From contig JASANG010002898.1 of NCBI GenBank assembly GCA_030248215.1, positions 1 through 64,000 of the forward strand: a DNA stretch of 64,000 nucleotides. Reading direction: 5' to 3'. A program made the position numbers and the translations under genes. Source of the DNA: Enoplolaimus lenunculus. Lineage: Eukaryota; Nematoda; Enoplea; Enoplida; Thoracostomopsidae. How positions within the stretch are numbered: position 1 is the first letter of the stretch; each line of letters starts with the position of its first letter. The notes under the pieces are model-generated. The model was not told the DNA's origin. It saw nothing but the letters and a program-made list of their open reading frames with translations, and did no database searches. Positions 49,701-57,269 of the stretch are shown here, in pieces.

Positions 49701-50650
49701 ATAGAATATGCTGTCATCAGCGTTTCAACCGGAATTCGATTCAGGTTGAAACTTCGACTAAATTCTTGTTCCGATTCTTATTCGGACCGAGCGTTTTCGG
49801 TTATATACTACATGTCTTTTGCAGCCAGCAACATTTTATGTTAAAATTTAGTGTTTTCCACCGTGCTATAATTGACCGAAAACGCTCAAAAATCAATTGG
49901 AAAGCCACCTATTGAAGTCAACTTTACATTACGACTGAAAACCTACACTGAGCACGAATTTTATAAGGAAATTTAAGCAAAACCAACAAAATTAAAATTT
50001 AAAATTCCGGTTCGTTTTTCCGTTTCGATTTAGTTCGGACATAAATATTGAATTCCGACTTTGATTACGATTCCGGCTACATTTTATTCCGGCTGGATCC
50101 CTGGCTTGTCATACAGGGCAAGTTACATTAAAACATTTTTGCTAAACTTTTACGTTGGCTAACCATTAAGTTGAGTATCGTAATTTAAGTAAACCAATGT
50201 TGCCTGAATAATTACAATCGATGCCATTATATTTCCATCAAAATATCGCAATGCAGCTAAACATGCAATAAGCTAACAGTGATAAAATCTACACAATCTT
50301 CCATTTTGAGCTATGTCTTTACAAAACGAGTCGAAATACCACAGTTGGCATACGTATATAAAATCACCTGGAATTGTGTTCAAAATACATATGTGGGGGA
50401 TTAACAGCTTTGATTATTTAGATGTCAAATTTTACAATTGAGTTACATCATTGTTTTTATAAAAAATTTTATAACGTTTTTCAGATTTATTCGACTTGAG
50501 CACTATCGTTATCGATACGCACCGATTGGCTCTTCAGCGGCAATTCGTGGACAGTGGTGGATCAGACGCCGTATAGGACAGTATATGCCGGCTGTGGATT
50601 ACGAATCCTTACGAGGCATTTTAGAACGCTTCCAGTGGAACGAAACCTAA
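28730..50650 (+). CDS. LMF1: Lipase maturation factor 1, 11 exons, complete
   Basis: LMF1 is a multi-pass ER membrane protein needed to fold and dimerise lipoprotein lipase and related lipases. Exons: 28730-28799, 30382-30683, 44440-44573, 46178-46340, 46607-46672, 47167-47334, 47699-47867, 48120-48273, 48741-48924, 49500-49612, 50485-50650. All junctions are GT-AG and in phase, giving 562 residues (human 567). Diagnostic blocks: FWLTRIAFLRS (exon 1), RRGLLPAHLYL (2), LITGAANMLAMLALW (3), SFGWESQLLETGFLA (4), DLTCMNYHYE (5), NHFIELFAPFF (6), SGNLSFLNWLT (7), LVNTYGAFGS (8), SPYHYRLDWLMWFAAFQ (9), LLAHNPFADGDPP (10), GQWWIRRRIGQY (11). A His/Ser/Asn-rich insert at about residues 58-102 lies in a loop after the first membrane segment. 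Intron 2 is 13.8 kb and full of repeats. The sequence favours LMF1 over LMF2. Confidence 0.97.
28830..29030 (+). repeat. Dispersed repeat in LMF1 intron 1
   Basis: It shares AGTGTGTCTGAT, CTTGCGTT.TGTTTAAAAA and CTCATAAAATTATAATCGTT followed by TATGGTGGTT with 41098-41260. The second copy lies inside an inserted element at 40978-41396. Confidence 0.7.
29733..29830 (+). mobile_element. hAT-like MITE fragment in LMF1 intron 1
   Basis: ACAACCGAAGGTGGAAAAATT and CACCAAAACTTGC..GAGCCGGAGGT match the stretch beginning at 63221. Confidence 0.5.
31440..33995 (-). mobile_element. Decayed pogo/Tigger-type (Tc1/mariner superfamily) transposase in LMF1 intron 2
   Basis: Minus-strand pieces appear in the order expected of a Tigger/pogo transposase. 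Near 33900-33995 there is an N-terminal HTH-like piece (KHSSEVLERAMEL); at about 33160-33300 a CENP-B-like stretch (QRFWLRSFLKRYNLSLKK); at about 32890-33080 the catalytic core start (ETGF, then RTLRIAAGSGKTNTSDVATI, GTALPPLIIHRGK); at 32526-32744 the core end with VFDGHSSHIS and LPPHITDMLQPLDVGCFAPV; then a Pro/Thr-rich tail. The pieces are in different frames with several stops and frameshifts, so it is dead. Clear terminal inverted repeats were not found. It is antisense to the host gene. Confidence 0.85.
31868..32136. repeat. Tandem duplication within the Tigger remnant
   Basis: Bases 31868-31981 recur apparently unchanged at 32023-32136 (offset 155). A further partial copy of the left part (AATGCTGGTATGTCGTAGCA...) starts at 31983. 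The near-identity implies a very recent duplication, or an assembly slip. Confidence 0.85.
34513..34570 (+). repeat. Short dispersed repeat, also at 40605-40730
   Basis: The word GAGGTGCCCACCCCCATCCCA here is echoed by AGTGGTGCCCACCTCCATCC near 40681 and CTTCCCCCATCCCACATGCA near 40611. Nature unknown. Confidence 0.45.
35108..35255 (+). CDS. Possible exon inside LMF1 intron 2
   Basis: An ATG at 35108 opens a frame of about 49 codons that runs into a strong donor (AATAC|GTAAGT), with the peptide end SPKRSIDNIQLRDSEFQIRE looking protein-like. An internal AG at 35179 could alternatively start a 76-nt exon. Not recognised. It could belong to a small gene with the exons near 37.7-38.5 kb, but the phases have not been reconciled. 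Confidence 0.22.
35761..36376 (+). repeat. 307-bp tandem duplication, two units
   Basis: Unit 1 starts near 35761 (TGCAGCGTATCTCGCTGTAG) and unit 2 near 36067 (TGCGGCGTACCTCTCTGTAG). Both continue through GCTTGATTAT, ACCAAGAAAAATATTTAT, GCGGTTGTGTTCATTT, TTTTCGG.ATTATCAACC and AGAATGCTCTATGTTG. Point differences and small indels indicate moderate age. No coding content is evident. Confidence 0.85.
37205..38480 (+). CDS. Candidate small gene nested in LMF1 intron 2
   Basis: Three open blocks with splice signals lie in order: about 37205-37356 (Asn/Ser-rich, ends QKSDW|GTACGT), about 37754-37882 (starts EIEYLSSNSDG, ends NMEE|GTAAGT, phase 0), and 38358-38480 after TTCTAATAG, 40 codons starting KSKPMRRQILKD and ending STIKH with a TAG. 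The last two join in phase 0, and AATAAA follows at 38567. The acceptors for the first two blocks are unclear, and a TGA lies just upstream of the first in its frame, so the model is incomplete and could be a pseudogene. No family is recognised; the composition suggests a disordered protein. It is on the same strand as LMF1, so an alternative LMF1 exon set is also conceivable. Confidence 0.33.
38567..38572 (+). terminator. Candidate polyadenylation signal of the nested gene
   Basis: AATAAA 87 bases after the TAG at 38478-38480. Confidence 0.35.
38697..38885 (+). CDS. Possible terminal exon in LMF1 intron 2
   Basis: A strong acceptor (AACAATTTTTTCAG) is followed by 62 open codons, richer in G+C than the surroundings (FHPETIYNLYSRN, VVRRRSSVLGW, LDPRRIGPGRGLVGYED), ending at a TAG. 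No homologue is recognised and no donor partner was identified. Confidence 0.25.
   Translation, partial: TKFHPETIYNLYSRNHGVVRRRSSVLGWACTAASIPLDPRRIGPGRGLVGYEDELCGAVISE
39131..39241 (-). CDS. Short, very basic open frame
   Basis: From an ATG at 39241 the minus strand encodes 36 residues, about half Lys/Arg/Thr, including TKAKRKRRRTRRSKTN at the C-terminus. The frame stays open for some 70 bases upstream with a plausible peptide (SLTDLSPFQFLAS). Such tails occur in protamine- or histone-like proteins and in DNA-packaging proteins of mobile elements. I cannot tell which, if any, applies. Confidence 0.3.
   Translation of the reverse strand: MQRGGKTSAKSIVRKKTTRTTKAKRKRRRTRRSKTN
39665..39795 (+). 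repeat. Minisatellite, about 27-28 bp unit, five copies
   Basis: The unit is approximately GTTAGACAGATCCGGTCAGA followed by AAAA. Copies start near 39665, 39691, 39715, 39739 and 39764 and grow more divergent toward the right. Confidence 0.85.
39905..40046 (+). repeat. GC-rich patch followed by poly-A tract
   Basis: A block of C and G homopolymers (GGGCCGCCCCCCCTAACC, CCACCCCGGGCC) leads into about 60 bases of A with occasional C. Its composition is unlike anything around it. It may be a low-quality or gap-filled stretch. Confidence 0.6.
40735..41435 (+). mobile_element. hAT-like MITE interrupted by a second MITE
   Basis: The left and right parts match the complete element at 1289-1677 (TTTCAG, GGCATTGC, TATTCTGAAACAAATT, GAATCGGATTCGGCAAATTA), ending CCGCACCACCCTG at 41435. 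The middle (about 40978-41396) is a later insertion with ends TAGTGATGTGTCGAT and ATCGGCACATTCCTA, flanked by ATTCGGAT and ATTCGTAT, 7/8 identical. Those ends match the widespread hAT terminus TAGGGATGTGCCGAT, so one hAT-type MITE sits in another. Confidence 0.7.
40978..41396 (+). mobile_element. Inserted hAT-type MITE (TAGNGATGTGYCGAT ends)
   Basis: See the flanking host element. The interior carries the dispersed sequence also found in LMF1 intron 1 at 28830-29030. A further piece with the same terminus (GGATGTGCCGATACCG) starts at 41746. Confidence 0.6.
41937..42204 (+). mobile_element. hAT-like MITE (family A2)
   Basis: It starts CAGGGTGTAG and ends CTACACCCTA, with GATAACGGAAACGAAG near the left, a TTTCGAACAATGG-like middle and CTGAAACGGAGATC near the right. 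The layout is the same as the copies at 54048 and 54462. The 8-bp flanks match poorly (5/8), so it is older. Confidence 0.65.
42360..42690 (+). mobile_element. Degenerate hAT-like MITE (family A2)
   Basis: AAGTTGAAGTATACATAAAAG, then TTATTTTTCTACCAACAAAATAGAGG and TTTTTGAGCATAAAA follow the same order as the copies at 54462 and 63030. Both termini are worn. Confidence 0.55.
43738..44262 (-). CDS. Unidentified 174-codon open frame in LMF1 intron 2
   Basis: A 174-codon minus-strand frame with several Cys and His (for example CESNRRCIVCYHPTW) lies in a stretch richer in G+C than its surroundings. The plus strand has a competing frame (REFNHVTKRSDDILDHIF) after an acceptor-like ATATTCAG at 43782. 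Neither was recognised. It may be degraded transposon coding sequence. Confidence 0.2.
   Translation of the reverse strand: MHIAPAYSSAVYLKETVSAKKSRHIKITESSMWKATCESNRRCIVCYHPTWTLAVRITFDVSSRSRSIIYKTGLDIDCQTFTCTSQSERSREPLKGSWCKHIYGHSMASLNIRPVVENIVVGHAHGVRRHNENVIQNVIATFRYMIKFAAAHNFIMSGQVLNMVPQNKKCYFTL
45029..45049 (+). repeat. (TTA)n microsatellite
   Basis: Seven consecutive TTA/ATT triplets in LMF1 intron 3. Confidence 0.8.
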
Positions 50651-52180
50651 GAGTGGTGTCGCTTAGAAACAACACGACGTGCTCAAAATAGCGCCGGGGT
50701 GCAGCAGATGGGTTTGTGGTTATTCTGTGACAGTATGTAGTACCTAGAACTATTTTTACAATTATTGAGTAGCTATTTTTACCGGAGAATTCTCCGTGTT
50801 TGGCTTTGAGAAATCCTACATCCGCGTTTTCACAACAAAAACAAATATATTTATCAGGTTTCCACCAGAATTCGTGTTCCGTCCAAAACACCAGCTAAAA
50901 TTAATTCAATTCCTGTTTCTATTACCGTTCCGGCGTTGAAGAATCGTAATTTTACGGGTTTGTAGCAAATAATGAAGAATAAGCTTAAAAATATAAAACT
51001 TACATCTCGAGAAGATTGCTGAAGCTCAGCTTCCTTTCACAACTACTTGTGTTTCATCTGCACATTTCTTATATTTCAAAGTATTTCACACAATATGTCT
51101 GTAGAATTTAGAAAATTGGTTAATGAAAACTTAAAACAGTCGACGAACAGCTATTTTATTTTGAATTATAGTCAGTTAGAAGTAATTTGGTGGTACAATA
51201 TATGTGCAATTCTGTTCGTGTTCCTGCTTCCTGTTAAATGTAGTGCCTGTTTGAACCCTGGAATTTATCCAAACGGTCACTTTTTAAAAATTTGTACTCG
51301 AGTAATGCATGTTTTAACATATTTTATAAATACGTGAATGATATCAGGGCTGCAAGTAATGGTCACTTAGGACCAAGTTTAGATTTATGTTATGAAAATT
51401 TCCGTCAAGCTACAACAGTTTGGAACAAACTGGCGTAGGTGCTACATTCAGCGCAGAACATGGACATTCCTTTGAGTTGATAGATTGTGTAACTTTCGAA
51501 CCTCTTGATTGAAATTTGCACTGTTCTTGCCCAAACTATTCGACTAGGCTCTGGTACACTGCTCCCACATTAAGCGTACGGCTTAGTCTTAAGTAAGCCT
51601 TTTCCTAAGGCAGCACCTAAGTTTGTTAAGGGTGGATGTGCATATGAGCCTTCAGCTATTTCTTATAGAACATAGCAAATCCTTAGCACTTGCAGGTGTT
51701 AATATACCTGGCTGTATGCAAACTTACCAGCGCTTGGCGATAAGTGCCACTGCAAGTTTTTAAGGTATACATACTCTGTCTGGTGCAAATCAGCACCTCG
51801 TAGTTTGTTTAGTATATTTTAACATTTTTGTGGTTAGACGTTGGGATTTTGACTTGTGCTTAACAGGCGGCGAACGGTGAGATTGAAATTTAGTTCGTAC
51901 ACATTTTTTGAACTTGGATGATATTATTAACTTTAGTGGTATAGAGAGATGACAATGCGGGTTCGAATGGCAGGCATTAATTTACATTTCAAAAGACATT
52001 ATTCGGTCGATACATACACAGTCAGAAAACGTAAATCTTCATGCAGTGTTTTTCTCGTTATTGTAATACTGTATCTATTGTATTGAGGTTGTATAATATA
52101 CATTTTTTATATTGTGACCTGTGTTTTGTTCGAGTATATATAATGTTTATAATTTTAGACGTTTCAGTGACTTTTGATAG
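50651..52180. other. Intergenic stretch after LMF1
   Basis: No homologous gene was seen. A CTTAGTCTTAAGTAAGCCTT-type block near 51580-51620 is probably a family B MITE remnant. A short frame with the word MSVEFRKLVNENLKQ near 51082 is unsupported. Confidence 0.4.
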
Positions 52181-52313
52181 TACTGGATGATAAACCGAAA
52201 TTTATTAGCTGGCAAAATGTTATTGCTTTTTGGCCTTTCTGCTTCTTGACCTGGCTTTTTAAGATGTGTAAATGTTTTGGTGACAAGAAGGATAAAACCA
52301 ATCAAGAGCTAAG
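52181..52313 (+). CDS. Possible exon of a membrane protein
   Basis: After an acceptor-like TTTTGATAG the sequence is open to AAG|GTGTAC and encodes LDDKPKFISWQNVIAFW, a hydrophobic span and a basic Cys/Lys tail (KMCKCFGDKKDKTNQEL). It looks like one transmembrane segment with a cytosolic tail. No partner exon or homologue was identified. Confidence 0.28.
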
Positions 52314-54047
52314 GTGTACGTATATTAACTCTGGCTTCATGTATAGACGTTGTTTATTTATTTATTTATTTATATGTATGGCATGTAGTTTGTTTATATA
52401 TTACGTATTTTATGTTAACATTTATATATGTATGCTTTGCCTCCTGGATTTGTAAAAATTGGTGTCATTTGAGGGGTCGCCGTTAGCGCTCCAGCACCCC
52501 TAAGTATCTCGGTGTTAGTTCTAATTTTTTTAATTAATACTGTAAAAACATCCATTTTAGTCGAAGCACTACAGTGCCGCGCTTAGTGTATGAAGGGCGC
52601 TCGCTGCAAAGTCAGTATGACGGCGCCTCAGAAATATTGAAATTATTTTACAGATGAATACATCATTGATATCAGAAGGTGAAATTTTCAGCAAATTTTG
52701 GATTTGTGTTGAAAACATCTCACATGTATACCCAACGAAACGAAAAACTGCTTGCTCGTTTTGCAATTTCGTGATACTAAGCATGGTTCGGTTCTAACGC
52801 ACTGCGAAATGTTATTATTTTATGACCGTCTCTGCTTTGTCTTAAAACAATTCCTGCCAGCAATTTTAGTTCTATCCGGAGGCGCCGCATACATGTTTGC
52901 GTTTGATTTTTGCAATTGATGACAGAAGATTAACTTTTTAATTTCATGTTGTTATGGAACTATGTTTACTGGCTTTTGTAGCACGTCATGCTGAAAAAAA
53001 GTGCTAATCTAGACAATTGTAGTAAAACGTGTGGTTGTTGTACAGTTTTATCACCATCATACACTCGTCACCATTTCTAAAGCATTGCGGCGTTGTTGCC
53101 GGTTCCTTCTGATCTGAACATACGATTTGCACTAACTTTTTAGGTAGCTTGACGGCAAATTTCAATACCCGCTTTACTTTCAACCGTGCTAGCGCGGCGT
53201 TGGAAAACAAAATAAGTTGTAAGAGCTCCACTGAAAGCAAAAATAGACTATTTGCGCATGGTTTCAGGCTCGCTTCGCTTGCAAGTTTTCTTCACTATAC
53301 ATGATATGCCACTGAAAAGTATGTGTTGATCCAACGATTTTTCTGAGCATCGGATCCAGCACCGAATCAAAGCAAAGTAAAGTTTTATCTTCCTTGCTAG
53401 ATTCGCGACCGCTAAAGGGCTCGGATTTGGTTTAGAGGGCCAGTTAACCCTAACTGGGGGGGTCAGGACCCGGCCATGTAATTTGCCTTCTATACTATTC
53501 GAGCTCAACTGCGTTGTTTTGTTTTACACAAATTGCATGTGTCACGCTTGATGCTGTTCTCGTTTATTATCACAGAAGAAGTAAGTAGAGTTCGTTATTT
53601 AGCGTATTCAGTCAATATGTGTTAATATACTTCTATTTTTTACTTGTGTAGTTATTTATTTATTGAACTGTTTGTGACTTGTTAAAAAATTCAATGGCTA
53701 GAATATATTTGTGTCATCAAAGGCGTGGCTTCGGTTTTGGCGTAAAATATAGTTCTGACTCTTCTTTGCTTACTGTTCTAACAATTTGGGTAATCGATAT
53801 GAGTGAGCTTGTCAAAAGCTAAGCGTTTATAACGACTTTTGACTACAGTTGCGTTTACTAATTTTAACAATATTCCGCAAAGTGTTGCTGAACGTTTCTT
53901 TTTAATCTTAAATCACCCTTACGTTATGAACAACCTCGCTGATGGATAGCTGCAGGAGCTGGAGCCAAATGTCTGGTGTAGCTTTGTCTCTGGCACAGGC
54001 AACATGTCCCAATTTCTGCCTCCTGCTCAAAAACTAAAATGCATTAA
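52314..54047. other. Intergenic stretch, nothing recognised
   Basis: TTTA-rich microsatellite near 52350-52372. No gene, RNA or clear mobile element on either strand. Confidence 0.4.
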
Positions 54048-54336
54048 CCAGGGTGTAAGTAGACGGATAGTAAAAACAACGGAAACGGAATACGCCCCTT
54101 AAAGTAACACTGGCCGAAATTTTTAAGATTTTGAATCAATTTCAATATTTTTATTTCGTTTCAAACAATTTCAGCTTAAGTATACGAATAATTGCGAGAT
54201 ATATACGTGATTTATAACTAATTTTGAACGTAAAATAACAGAATTTAAATTATTTCTATAACGGAACCGGAAACGAAAACGGACCCCGATTTTTGCCGTA
54301 AACTGAAATGGAAACGGATATCCGGTTACACCCTGG
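54048..54336 (+). mobile_element. Complete hAT-like MITE (family A2) with target duplication
   Basis: The element core runs from CAGGGTGTAA (54049) to TTACACCCTG (54335), perfect 10-bp inverted ends. The flanks GCATTAAC and GTATTAAC match 7/8. The subterminal sequences AACGGAAACGGAA and GGAAACGGATATCCG are shared with the next copy 125 bases downstream. Confidence 0.82.
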
Positions 54337-54594
54337 TATTAACAGATATAGAACACTTGTTGCTCGAGAATAAATTTACCTGTGTTGCGTAAATCCTTGA
54401 GTGTTTTCTGGCTTCGTTTGTGGTAAACTCTTTACTAAAATAATATTCGAGGGATAGCCAGCAGGGTGTAAATTGATGGCAAAATAACGGAAACGGAAAA
54501 CGGATGTTGAAGTATAAAAGTCTCGAAGATGTTTTATTTTTCTGCCAACACAATAGAGGTGTGCAAATATTCACCGAGCTTTTTAAAGTTTTAA

Positions 54595-54857
54595 CCCCTT
54601 CTCGCATTGAGTTGCCTGTAGGCAACACAGCGCAGTGTATTTCCGTTAAATAGTATATATCGCACTGTGTTTAACAATTGAAACACGTATACATAGTACT
54701 AAATCACCACAAGACATGAGAGCCCCCTCGGGCTCGAGCGCCAAGCTCCTATAGCTGAGTGGTGATCGTATACGCCTCCCACTCCAGTCACTGGAGTTCG
54801 AATCCTAGCATAAAAGTCGATCTCAGGGGAAATAGAAAATATTCATGTGAGAAAAGG
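54595..54857 (+). mobile_element. TIR element with tRNA-like box A/B, copy 1
   Basis: It starts CCCCTTCTCGCATTGAG, then near-palindrome GTTGCCTGTAGGCAAC, and ends CATGTGAGAAAAGG, an imperfect inverted repeat of the start. The interior contains box A-like TAGCTGAGTGG (about 54754) and box B-like GAGTTCGAATCC (about 54795), as in a tRNA-derived SINE. TTAA lies immediately left. Confidence 0.72.
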
Positions 54858-54889
54858 TTGAGCGAAAAATTTCAGTTTACTATCTATAA

Positions 54890-55149
54890 CCCCTTCTCAC
54901 ATTGAGTTGCCTATAGGCAACTCAGCGCAGTGTATATACGGTAAATATATATCGCACCGTGTTTAACAATTGCAACACGTATACATAGTACTAAATCGCC
55001 ACAAGACATGAGAGCCCCCTCGGACTCGAGCGTAAAGCTCCTATAGCTGAGTGGTGATGGTATACGCCTCCCACTCCAGTCACTGGAGTTCGAATCATGG
55101 CATAAAAGTAGGTCTCAGGGGAAATAGAAAATATTCATGTGAGAAAGGG
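54890..55149 (+). mobile_element. TIR element with tRNA-like box A/B, copy 2
   Basis: Same structure as copy 1, 32 bases downstream and in the same orientation: CCCCTTCTCACATTGAG, a perfect 16-bp palindrome GTTGCCTATAGGCAAC, TAGCTGAGTGG, GGAGTTCGAATC, and CATGTGAGAAAGGG followed by CTAA. The two copies differ by scattered substitutions. Confidence 0.75.
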
Positions 55150-56089
55150 CTAAACATAAAATACATTATGCATCGAAATTTTCAATATTTTGAACGAGTT
55201 TCGTATAATATATATTTTATTTCGAACAATTACGGCATATCTGTATTGAACAATTGTCAAATATATACATACGTGATTTACAACTAATTTTTAAGGTAAA
55301 ATAGTTTCCTTTATTTCTTTAACGGAAATGGAAGCGGACACAGAATTTTTCCGGAAACTGAAGCGGATATCCGTTTGCACCCTGCTAGCCAGATGGTACA
55401 AAATGGCAGTGGGCCTTGGGGTTCAATGGGACGAATTGCAATAGCCCATTAGCCCATTTGAAGCAGAAATCAGCAAATTAAATTTTCAGTTTTTATATAA
55501 AAGATATTCTGATGGCAATAGGTAAGCAGATTTTTGCAAAAATGCCTCGCCGGGTGGGTAAATGGGACATGTTGACATCGATGTCTTGGCGATAGGTTAA
55601 TACTTCCTGTCGCATGGAAGGCCCAAGAATATGTTAACACACTTCGTTCCAAAACGGCCTGATAAAGTGAGTGACATGATTGCTCTAAACATATACTCTG
55701 CTGAAAGTAAACCTTGTTTCACGACTGTCCATATTCTCAAATATGTCTAGAACGTAGCATCTTACCAATTTAGTGATAGGTTTTTAAGTATTGTTTAAAA
55801 TGCAGTTCAAAGAGTTTGGGGGATCGAATATAGATCGACGTTTTTTTGGAATTTTATTTTCTTTGAGTTGGCCAGCTTATGTTCTTTTATAAACAGTCCG
55901 GTATTACTTAGCTAGGTATCAGTGTGTCCTTAAGTTGGATTGATCGGTTCTAATAGAGCTTTTTACATAAGCACCTCAAAACAGACATACCAAATGGTTT
56001 GTGCCGCGCAGCCCATCCCAGAAGTTTCACCGCTTACGTCCCTTGATCGTCCACACCCCTTCGATGGAATACCGTTTCCAAAGCCCGGA

Positions 56090-56278
56090 AACAAAAATCA
56101 ATTATTGATATGTCAACTCATTGAAAGCAATTTAATAGATAAATGATACAGAATTTTAATGCAACGAATTGCAACAAGTAAGATTAAAATTAAAATTTTA
56201 AAATTCCGATTCCGATTGATTGTATAATGGGAATCGGAATCGGAACTTGTTTTGAATCGGTATTCCGGTTGCACCCTG
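56090..56278 (+). mobile_element. hAT-like MITE (family A), 3' part
   Basis: Contains CAATTTAATAGATAAATGATACAG, also found near 57117, then alternating ATTCCGATTCCGATT/AATCGGAATCGGAAC, ending TTCCGGTTGCACCCTG at 56278. The 5' part is missing. Confidence 0.7.
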
Positions 56279-56313
56279 ATGTAAGTGCTATGATAGTGCG
56301 AAGTAGTTGAAAC

Positions 56314-56396
56314 ATTGTTCACGGCTGGATTCGAACTAGCGACCTTTGGGTAACCGGGCCAACGCTCATACCAACTGCGCTAACGTGGCGCTCTTT
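56314..56396 (-). tRNA. tRNA-derived sequence: SINE head or tRNA pseudogene
   Basis: On the minus strand the order is box A (TAGCGCAGTTGG), a D-arm-like segment, AAGGTCGC, then box B (AGTTCGAATCC) and a T-arm with one mismatch. The acceptor stem pairs only about 4 of 7, so it is not a functional tRNA as it stands. It lies between two pieces of family A MITE. Confidence 0.55.
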
Positions 56397-56504
56397 AACT
56401 GCTTGTGCTAGTAATTATATGATTGTTTACTACGTAGTGTACTGCGCTGTGTTCGGCGTTGCTACTATACAATGTGTATCACCTGTTGACTTTTTACGTG
56501 TGTG

Positions 56505-56824
56505 CTATTCCGATTCCACAATCAATCGGATACGTTGCATAAAAAATTTTGTATTTATCTATTAAATTGCTTTCGATGAGTTAATTTGTCAAGAATAGAT
56601 TGTAGTTTAGCTTTACAGAACCAAAAATCATTGCCAATTTGTTCATGCTACCTTTTTGTTAATTGTTGCCAGCCGGGTAACACCCTAAATCAACATTATA
56701 TAACATATCAATACAAATTTATTATCCGTAGAGTCTCAAAATTTCCAATTCCATTTCCAGTTACAATTCCGGTATAAATTTGCTATTCCGATTCTGGTAT
56801 AATCCAGTTCCACTTTGCACCCTA
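56505..56824 (-). mobile_element. hAT-like MITE (family A), reverse copy
   Basis: In reverse orientation it runs from CTTTGCACCCTA at 56824 back through CAGCCGGGTAACACCCTAAATC and ATTTATCTATTAAATTGC to ATTCCACAATCAATCGG near 56515, where it appears truncated. Confidence 0.7.
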
Positions 56825-56832
56825 ATATAAAC

Positions 56833-57170
56833 CAGGGTGCAATGCGGAACTGGTTGTTGATACCGGAATCTGAATCGGAATCGGTACAGCAAATTTATAC
56901 AGGACTGTAATCGGAATCACAATCGGAACTATATATGTTGTGACTGTACGGATAGTTTTGAATTGATAAATACAATATTAAATATAATATTGATTTAGGG
57001 TGTCTGTTGGCTGGCAACAATTTTCAAAAACATCGCATGAAAAAATTAGTGACGATTTTTGGTTTTATAAAGCTTAACAATAGTCATTTATTGATAAGTG
57101 AACTCATCGAAAACAGTTTAATAGATAAATGATACAGGTATGATTGAATCGAAATCGGAACTTGTTTTGA
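56833..57170 (+). mobile_element. hAT-like MITE (family A), forward copy
   Basis: It starts CAGGGTGCAATGCGGAAC and carries TGATTTAGGGTGTCTGTTGG, TTTAATAGATAAATGATACA and AATCGAAATCGGAAC. It is head to head with the previous copy, eight bases apart. The far terminus is not preserved. Confidence 0.7.
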
Positions 57171-57269
57171 ATATGAATTTTACTCGTAAGCGGATATCAT
57201 TCTTGTTTAGTCGATTCATCGCTATCTCTCATTAGATAAAATTTTAAAGATTTGTATTTCACAACAAAC

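Larger units (their letters stand above)
54462..55384 (+). mobile_element. hAT-like MITE (family A2) carrying two nested insertions
   Basis: It starts CAGGGTGTAA and ends TTGCACCCTG. The flanks ATAGCCAG and CTAGCCAG match 7/8. The left half (to about 54590) and right half (from about 55154) match the copies at 54048 and 42360. Between them lie two tandem copies of a different TIR element (54595-54857 and 54890-55149). Confidence 0.82.

Noticed and set aside
28730-50650. LMF2 as the identity of the lipase maturation factor gene
   Set aside because: Blocks such as SFGWESQLLETGF, LITGAANML and SGNLSFLNWL match LMF1 rather than LMF2.
57252-57269. Upstream extension of the SOD1 frame
   Set aside because: No ATG exists there. 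The family-typical start MPMKAVCV begins at 57270.
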